Shown: positions 41,083 through 45,917 of the stretch, in pieces
Layout: the number at the start of each line of letters is the position of its first letter
How positions within the stretch are numbered: the stretch's first letter is position 1
DNA from: Acidobacteriaceae bacterium
Lineage (GTDB): Bacteria > Acidobacteriota > Terriglobia > Terriglobales > Acidobacteriaceae
DNA: 45,917 nt
Assembly (NCBI GenBank): GCA_003151155.1
Contig: PLWX01000259.1
Coordinates: 1-45,917, forward strand
Direction: 5' to 3'
Notes under the pieces: generated by a model
Told to the model about the DNA's origin: nothing
Database searches by the model: none
The model's input: the letters and a program-made list of their open reading frames with translations, nothing else
Program-made: the position numbers and the translations under genes

Positions 41083-43050
41083 TTACTTCGCAGGCGCGAG
41101 GATGTCGTCGAGCAGAGCAGGCTTTCCTTCTATCCGCTCAAGCCTCGGATAACGCAGACCACCGTGGAAATCGAGATCGATGGTCTTGAATTCTCCGTTA
41201 CGCTTAATCAGCAGGTGGATGGGGTCCTTGCTGTTTTCCGCCGCTGCGATAGCTGCCCGTAATGCCGAAATGCTGTAGGCCTTTCCGTTCTGCGCGATCA
41301 GCTTTGCATCGGGAGTCATGCCGGCATTGAAAGCGGGGCTGTCCCACCAGACATTGCCGAGAGTGCCGTCGGAGGCTGCCGTGAAGCCGAGCGAAGTGGA
41401 GAAATCCGTCATCTTGTCGTCGGGCTCGCCAGCTTCTTCGGATCGCGCGGCCTGCGCGTCTTCCACCGCTCGTAACCAGTCGGGGGGCGTGTCGCTGTAG
41501 GTGAGCCGGTAGCCGCCGCGCGAGAGACCGTCTTTCGGAGTTTCGGGCGCAAGCTCATCGACACGCTGGTGGAGGAAAGTCGCCCAGTCGTACGGCTGGG
41601 TTTGATTAAGAGCGGCGACGAGATCGTCGAAGGTGTAGGTGCGGGTGACGTAACTGCCGTTATCGATGCCGTAGAAAATCTTCGCGAAATCGTCGAGCGA
41701 TTTTTTGCCGCCACTTATCTCGCGAATCCTGGTATCGGTATCGAGCCAGATCAGCAAGCCTTCCATGTAATAGTCTTCGGGGCGCTGCCAACTCACCCAA
41801 CTCACCGGGGTGCGGGTAGAGATGGTCGGCTGATTCGTGGTGTCTTCCAGGGGACGCCATTTGCGGCCGGGGCTTATGTCGTAATCGGCGGCGATCATGG
41901 CGATGAGGTCGCGTTGCTGGGCGGCGGTGTTCATGCCGGAACGCGCGGTCAGCACAAAGCCGAAGTACTCGGTCATGCCTTCGTAAACCCAGAGCAGGCT
42001 GTCGCGCATGGGGACGTTGTAATTGGGCGTCCAGAGATCAGCGGGGCGACGGAATTTTCCATCCCAGGAGTGAGTGTATTCGTGGGCGAGGAGATCGCGT
42101 TCCGGGACACCGGCTGGCCAGTCGGTGAAGTAGTTGGCGCCTTCGCCATCTTCGCTGGACTGATGATGCTCAAGACCGTTGCCGCCGACACGATCGCTGA
42201 CGGAGAAGAGGAAGTCGTAGTGCGAGTAGTGGTGTGAGCCGTAAAGCTTCTTCGCCTCCTCGACCAGGTTTTTGTGGACCGTCAATTCTTCGGGGGTGAT
42301 GGCGAGGTCGGATTCCTTATCGCCGAAGACATCGAGAAAGACCTGGTTGGTAGCGTCGGTCGAGAGATCGACACGCGTGTAGTGAATGCCCGCGTAGACC
42401 GGAGAATCGACGAGGGTGTTGAGGGTGGTGTCTTTGAAATGGACTTCGTTGCTTTGCTGCGAGGCGACGTCGAGCGCGGTTGCGAACTTCCATCCTTCAG
42501 GAATTTTCAAGCTGGGTGAGAAATGGATCTGGCGTGAGTAGTGACCTGCGGGATAAAGCAGCGCGGTGTTCCACGCGAGCTCGGCAATCTCATTGGAGAC
42601 GGCGACGCGGCCTTCTTTGCGCCGCACAGGTGAAAGATATTGGAAGTCGACGTCGATAGAAGTCACGCCAGCGGGAACGGTGACGTGGAAGGCGAACATG
42701 TCGACGGGATCGCGCAGCCAGGCGAGACGCTTGCCGGCGGCGGTGATGTTGAGGCCGCCGAGCTTCGAGATGGGGCCGGTGGGCGAGTGCTCGCCGGGAA
42801 TCCACCGCGCATAGAGTAGGGTGATATTGCCGGCGCGCACGGGGACGGTTTCGTGAATGCTCGCAACGCGGTGGGGGTTGTCGGTGAGATCGACCAGCAA
42901 ACTGATTGTGCCGGGATAGGGCGTGTCGGCGGGGGCGGTGATCGGCGGCGGATAAGGAATCGGTTGCGGTCCAGCATGGTCTTGCGAGTTCGCGGTTGTA
43001 CTGAGTGCCAGGGCAAAAAGAGCTAGAGTGGCGAACGAAGTATTCAACAT
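41083..43050 (-). CDS. M61-family (glycyl aminopeptidase-type) exported metallopeptidase
   Basis: A 655-residue protein with a signal peptide to about 23. The N-terminal beta domain ends near 235. The zinc site HEYTH is at 323-327, with the third ligand in YEGMTEYFG. A PDZ-like domain ends the protein (GTLGNVWWDSPAFNAGMTPDAKLIAQNGKAYS). M61 enzymes remove N-terminal residues, often Gly or Ala. The ribosome site CGGAGGG directly abuts the ATG at 43050, so the TTG next to it (43047) may be the real start. Confidence 0.9.
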   Translation of the reverse strand: MLNTSFATLALFALALSTTANSQDHAGPQPIPYPPPITAPADTPYPGTISLLVDLTDNPHRVASIHETVPVRAGNITLLYARWIPGEHSPTGPISKLGGLNITAAGKRLAWLRDPVDMFAFHVTVPAGVTSIDVDFQYLSPVRRKEGRVAVSNEIAELAWNTALLYPAGHYSRQIHFSPSLKIPEGWKFATALDVASQQSNEVHFKDTTLNTLVDSPVYAGIHYTRVDLSTDATNQVFLDVFGDKESDLAITPEELTVHKNLVEEAKKLYGSHHYSHYDFLFSVSDRVGGNGLEHHQSSEDGEGANYFTDWPAGVPERDLLAHEYTHSWDGKFRRPADLWTPNYNVPMRDSLLWVYEGMTEYFGFVLTARSGMNTAAQQRDLIAMIAADYDISPGRKWRPLEDTTNQPTISTRTPVSWVSWQRPEDYYMEGLLIWLDTDTRIREISGGKKSLDDFAKIFYGIDNGSYVTRTYTFDDLVAALNQTQPYDWATFLHQRVDELAPETPKDGLSRGGYRLTYSDTPPDWLRAVEDAQAARSEEAGEPDDKMTDFSTSLGFTAASDGTLGNVWWDSPAFNAGMTPDAKLIAQNGKAYSISALRAAIAAAENSKDPIHLLIKRNGEFKTIDLDFHGGLRYPRLERIEGKPALLDDILAPAK

Positions 43051-43133
43051 CCCTCCGAATTCTTGAGAGGGATATTCTAACCTGCGATTTGGGCATGCTT
43101 CGAGAGGCGTGTCGTATCGCTCAAAAGTGGACG

Positions 43134-43162
43134 AGGGCTGCCGAGAATTGAAAGGCAGCCCT
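43134..43162 (-). terminator. Hairpin between TonB gene and M61 gene
   Basis: AGGGCTGCC pairs perfectly with GGCAGCCCT over 9 bases around an 11-base loop, 8 bases after the TonB stop on the minus strand. The nearest T-run (CTTTTG) comes about 7 bases later, so it is a weak terminator or an mRNA-end stabiliser. Confidence 0.55.
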
Positions 43163-43170
43163 CAGTTGCA

Positions 43171-44217
43171 TCAGTAGAGCCGGAAGTTGACTTCAATATT
43201 GACGAGTACCGCAACCGGCTGACCGTCTTTGCGTGCGGGTTCGAACTTCCAGGTGCGGACGGTTTCGACGGCTTTCTCGTCGAGACCCATGCCGAGGGAA
43301 CGCGAGACGCGGATGTCACGCGCACGGCCATCGGGGCCGATGATGACGGCAAGCATCACGACGCCCTGAACTTTTGATTTGCGCGCCTCGTCGGTATATT
43401 GCGGTTCGGGGTCGTAGATGGCGCGCGGCGCGCTGACCATGCCACCTACCCGGAATACCCCCCCGCCGAATCCTCCTCCAACCCCGGAGCCGACGCCGGC
43501 ACCGATGCCGTCTCCGACTCCACCGCCCGAGCCGCTGCCGATTCCGCCACCAATCCCGCTGCCGTTCGAAGGAGGAGCGATGACGCCGCTGAGGGGGTCA
43601 CCGGTGTTGCCGAGCTTCGAGAGCGTGATGGTGGGCGGTCCGACTACCGTGGGTTCAATCTGCAATTTGGGATCGTTGTTACGCACGATGATGGCGGGAG
43701 GCGTGATCTGTGCGCGAGCAAAGCGCGGAGCATCGCCTTTCGACGCATGGAGTTTGTCGTGATCGCCCCCACCACCGCCGCCGCCAGATTGCCTGGAGGA
43801 TTCTGGGAGCAGGTAAGGACTGATGTCGGTCAGCAGAGCGGTGGATTGAAGTTTGACTTCGCTCTTGTGACGGACGAGCCAGAGACTGGAAGTGAAGAGC
43901 AGCGCGATCGCGGCAGCGTGCATGATGGCGGAGACAACGAAGTTGGCACGGTGCACGGGATAGTTCTGGTAACCGGCACCGAAGAGCGTGGGCAGGGGGG
44001 GTGCATAGTTGCGGCGGATCGAGACGACCTTTAAGAGATGAGGCTGTTCGAGTTGGGAGAGAAGCGCGGCGCGAAATTCGGGACGCGGGGTGAGGTGGAG
44101 AGCGCTGGCAATGGGAAGCAGTTCGTTGACAAGGGAATCGAATTCATTGGATTCGACGGGTTCGCCGGAGAGGATTTTCTCCACGGCCTGATCGAGTTGT
44201 TGGTAGATGGCGTTCAT
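43171..44217 (-). CDS. TonB-family protein with anti-sigma-like N-terminal domain
   Basis: A 348-residue protein. The cytoplasmic part of about 90 residues begins YQQLDQAVEKILSGEPVESN with FDSLVNELLPIASALHLTP and PEFRAALLSQL; this pattern resembles the helical sigma-binding region of predicted ECF anti-sigma factors. One membrane helix is at about 92-115, then a Gly/Pro-rich linker and a TonB C-terminal domain at about 262-348 (PQYTDEARKSKVQGVVMLAV, GLDEKAVETVRTWKFEPARK). It lies behind an ECF sigma gene in the same direction. The ATG at 44217 has GAGGAAAACG upstream. Confidence 0.82.
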   Translation of the reverse strand: MNAIYQQLDQAVEKILSGEPVESNEFDSLVNELLPIASALHLTPRPEFRAALLSQLEQPHLLKVVSIRRNYAPPLPTLFGAGYQNYPVHRANFVVSAIMHAAAIALLFTSSLWLVRHKSEVKLQSTALLTDISPYLLPESSRQSGGGGGGGDHDKLHASKGDAPRFARAQITPPAIIVRNNDPKLQIEPTVVGPPTITLSKLGNTGDPLSGVIAPPSNGSGIGGGIGSGSGGGVGDGIGAGVGSGVGGGFGGGVFRVGGMVSAPRAIYDPEPQYTDEARKSKVQGVVMLAVIIGPDGRARDIRVSRSLGMGLDEKAVETVRTWKFEPARKDGQPVAVLVNIEVNFRLY

Positions 44218-44258
44218 CGTTTTCCTCGCGCGACTTACGTCCCGCCTCGGTAGATGCC

Positions 44259-44342
44259 GTCCCCTCAAGGGGACTCGGTTGAATTTGCGGCTTACCCCGG
44301 ACTTACGTCCGGGGCTATTTCATTCCGTGCCTGCGGCACTGT
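44259..44342 (+). repeat. Three-hairpin repeat family B, copy 2
   Basis: In order: GTCCCCTCAAGGGGAC, then CCCCGGACTTACGTCCGGGG and CTATTTCATTCCGT, then GTGCCTGCGGCAC. The stems differ from those at 15246-15330 but keep pairing; the spacer is nearly the same. It lies between the sigma gene and the TonB start. Confidence 0.75.
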
Positions 44343-44425
44343 AGCTTGGCGCGTGATGCAGCCTGCTTTCCCGTCGCGGCCCGAAGCAATTTCACAACGG
44401 ATGCAAGACCTAGGACTTGAACAAT

Positions 44426-44977
44426 TCACGGGCTTAGACCGTTGTCGCTTCGTTTTGAAAAATGAACTCGTAGCGTTTGCAGCGCCCGGAACTGCAACTG
44501 CTTGATGGCTCCTTCGCTGCGGTTCAACTCGCGAGCGATTTCCGCAATGCTGCGGTCGTCGAGAAAACGTCGTGTAACGACGCATCGCTGGTCGGGCGGT
44601 AGGCGGTCGAGCAACTGCATGATTACGGTGCGTCGCTCGGTGCCGTCGTCCGCGCCCGGTTCGGCGAGATCGTCGTCGGAGATATCACGGCGTACCGAGG
44701 TCTCACGCCAGCGGTCGTGGATTGCGTTGCTGGCAATCCGCAACAGCCAGGCTTTGAAGGGAAGGCCACGCCACTCGAACTGACGGATCTTCGCCAGGGC
44801 GTGATGAAAGACCTCAGAGGTCAAATCTTCGGCGACTGCTCGATCGCGGACGCGATACGCAATGAAGGCGTATATGCGGTCGAAATGGTTTTCGTAGAGT
44901 TGAGCGAAGTGGCGTGGGTCGCGCTGCGCCGCCTCAATCAACAGCCGCTCATCAGGTTCGGTCACCAAGGCTCTCAA
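44426..44977 (-). CDS. ECF-type RNA polymerase sigma factor
   Basis: A 183-residue sigma-70 family protein with region 2 (FAQLYENHFDRIYAFIAYRV, DRAVAEDLTSEVFHHAL, FKAWLLRIASNAIHDRWR) and region 4 (LLDRLPPDQRCVVTRRFLDD, RSIAEIARELNRSEGAIKQL). The start is TTG at 44977 with GGAG seven bases upstream, or the GTG four codons later. The TonB-family gene follows in the same direction after 208 bases. Confidence 0.9.
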   Translation of the reverse strand: MRALVTEPDERLLIEAAQRDPRHFAQLYENHFDRIYAFIAYRVRDRAVAEDLTSEVFHHALAKIRQFEWRGLPFKAWLLRIASNAIHDRWRETSVRRDISDDDLAEPGADDGTERRTVIMQLLDRLPPDQRCVVTRRFLDDRSIAEIARELNRSEGAIKQLQFRALQTLRVHFSKRSDNGLSP

Positions 44978-45084
44978 ACGGGCTCTCCGGCTTCACTGAC
45001 CTAAACGGGGCGGCGAGGGGAAAGGTCACGGAGCCGCTGGATTTTTGTTGGACGGGAGGGAAAGGGAAATGTTCGCCGGGTTCT

Positions 45085-45115
45085 AAACGCAAACGGCGCG
45101 ACGGAAGCCGCGCCG
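45085..45115 (-). terminator. Terminator of the phosphate transporter gene
   Basis: On the minus strand CGGCGCG pairs with CGCGCCG over 7 bases around an 8-base loop, followed by TTTGCGTTT. It lies about 20 bases after the stop. Confidence 0.75.
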
Positions 45116-45137
45116 CGACAGAAGGCCGTATGAATCT

Positions 45138-45917
45138 TTAGGCGTTGGGGTTGATCATGCGGATGATCCAGAAGGTCAGCATGGCAACGCCGGCAGAAGC
45201 GGGGATGGTGAGGATCCAGGCCCAGACGATGCGACCCGCGACGCCCCATCGGACTGCCGAGAGACGCTGGGTGGTGCCGACGCCGACGATAGCGCCGGTG
45301 ATGGTGTGCGTAGTGCTGACGGGAATTCCGGCACGGGCTGTGACCCAGAGGGTGATGGCACCCGCGGTTTCGGCGCAAAATCCGCCGACGGGTCTGAGCT
45401 TGGTGATCTTCGATCCCATGGTGTGGACGATGCGCCATCCGCCGAAATATGTACCGAGAGCAATGGCAGTATGGGCGGCAAGGATGATGGGCCAGTGGAA
45501 GTGGCCCCAGTCGTGATGGAACTCATTGGCATTGAGGAGACCAGCGGTGTAGAGAGCGCTGGCGACGATCCCCATGGTTTTTTGGGCGTCGTTGCCGCCG
45601 TGGCCGAGGCTATAGGCCGCAGCCGAGAAGAGTTGCGCTTTGCGGAAAGTACGGTCAACGGTGGTGGGCGTCTTGTTCTTGAAAATCCAGGAGACGGCAA
45701 CCATGAGGGTCAATCCGAGAACTAGACCGATGATGGGCGCGAGCACGATGAAGATGAGGGTCTTCGTCCAGCCGTTGGGAAGGATGACGCTGAGGCAGGT
45801 GCGCCAACCGTGGAGAATCGCGGAACGAGCAATGGCGGCGCCAGCGAGTCCACCCATCAGAGCGTGAGAAGACGAGGTCGGCAAGCCCCACCACCAAGTG
45901 AGAAGGTCCCAGACGAT
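45138..45917 (-). CDS. PiT-family inorganic phosphate transporter, N-terminus beyond the window
   Basis: The last 259 residues of a PiT (PHO-4) transporter. It enters the window at IVWDLLTWWWGLPTSSSHAL, the first PiT signature, and contains the second in reverse-topology form: GARAGIPVSTTHTITGAIVGVG. Six or so membrane helices are present. AYSLGHGGNDAQKTMGI holds the conserved GxNDxxK-like region. PiT proteins import phosphate as a metal-phosphate complex with protons. The first internal ATG (45884) is not the start, because the frame stays open to the window edge. Confidence 0.93.
   Translation of the reverse strand: MVWDLLTWWWGLPTSSSHALMGGLAGAAIARSAILHGWRTCLSVILPNGWTKTLIFIVLAPIIGLVLGLTLMVAVSWIFKNKTPTTVDRTFRKAQLFSAAAYSLGHGGNDAQKTMGIVASALYTAGLLNANEFHHDWGHFHWPIILAAHTAIALGTYFGGWRIVHTMGSKITKLRPVGGFCAETAGAITLWVTARAGIPVSTTHTITGAIVGVGTTQRLSAVRWGVAGRIVWAWILTIPASAGVAMLTFWIIRMINPNA

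Noticed and set aside
43399..44034. Plus-strand frames opposite the second TonB gene
   Set aside because: They reflect the Gly/Pro-rich TonB linker read backwards.

Overview
The window looks like chromosomal DNA of a soil-type Acidobacteriota bacterium, closest in style to the Koribacter/Terriglobia group. This rests on gene content seen by eye: a DUF2934 protein, a Ser/Thr kinase and winged-helix regulators joined to TolB-like/TPR ectodomains, an HTH-TM-PD40 regulator, several TonB-family proteins, a sedolisin, an M61 peptidase, and many short palindromic repeats. No database search was possible, so the taxonomy is inference.

Layout. 1-1.6 kb: a TonB-family protein and a partial exported protein (minus strand). 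2.0-5.6 kb: a tight three-gene minus-strand operon encoding a HAD-UbiA fusion, a DprE1-like FAD oxidase and a DprE2-like reductase, which reads as a polyprenyl-phosphoryl-D-arabinose pathway. 5.7-8.2 kb: Ser/Thr kinase. 8.3-12 kb: exported amidohydrolase, DUF2934 protein and two convergent receiver-domain proteins. 12.2-17 kb: plus-strand cytochrome c maturation operon (ccmF, ccmH, a CcmI-like protein) followed by an exported carrier-type membrane protein with a related tail. 17.3-24.7 kb: housekeeping and small genes (htpX, MoxR ATPase, DUF4149 protein, ychF, zinc-ribbon protein, ZIP transporter, tRNA-Arg(UCU), degenerate receiver, double PilZ protein, lipoprotein). 24.9-30 kb: glutamine synthetase, sedolisin, and a RibBA whose GTP cyclohydrolase half lacks its EGRG motif.

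30.1-40.8 kb is accessory in character. It holds a relic of a REP-associated tyrosine transposase with REP-like repeats, two membrane-bound DNA-binding regulators, the decayed remains of a third with a TIG-domain fragment fused behind it, a cupredoxin, a secreted cupin, and an SDR operon facing a TetR regulator across a perfect operator-like palindrome. The SDR gene appears to start at an ATA codon. 41-45.9 kb: M61 peptidase, an ECF sigma factor followed by a TonB protein with an anti-sigma-like N-terminus, and a partial PiT phosphate transporter.

The less ordinary signals are the arabinose-donor operon outside actinobacteria with Ala at the benzothiazinone-target Cys position, two families of structured repeats whose stems change in sequence but keep pairing (one copy lies inside the ccmH reading frame), a G-quadruplex/hairpin leader before the gene at 15643, the sigma factor-TonB pair, and the non-canonical RibBA.
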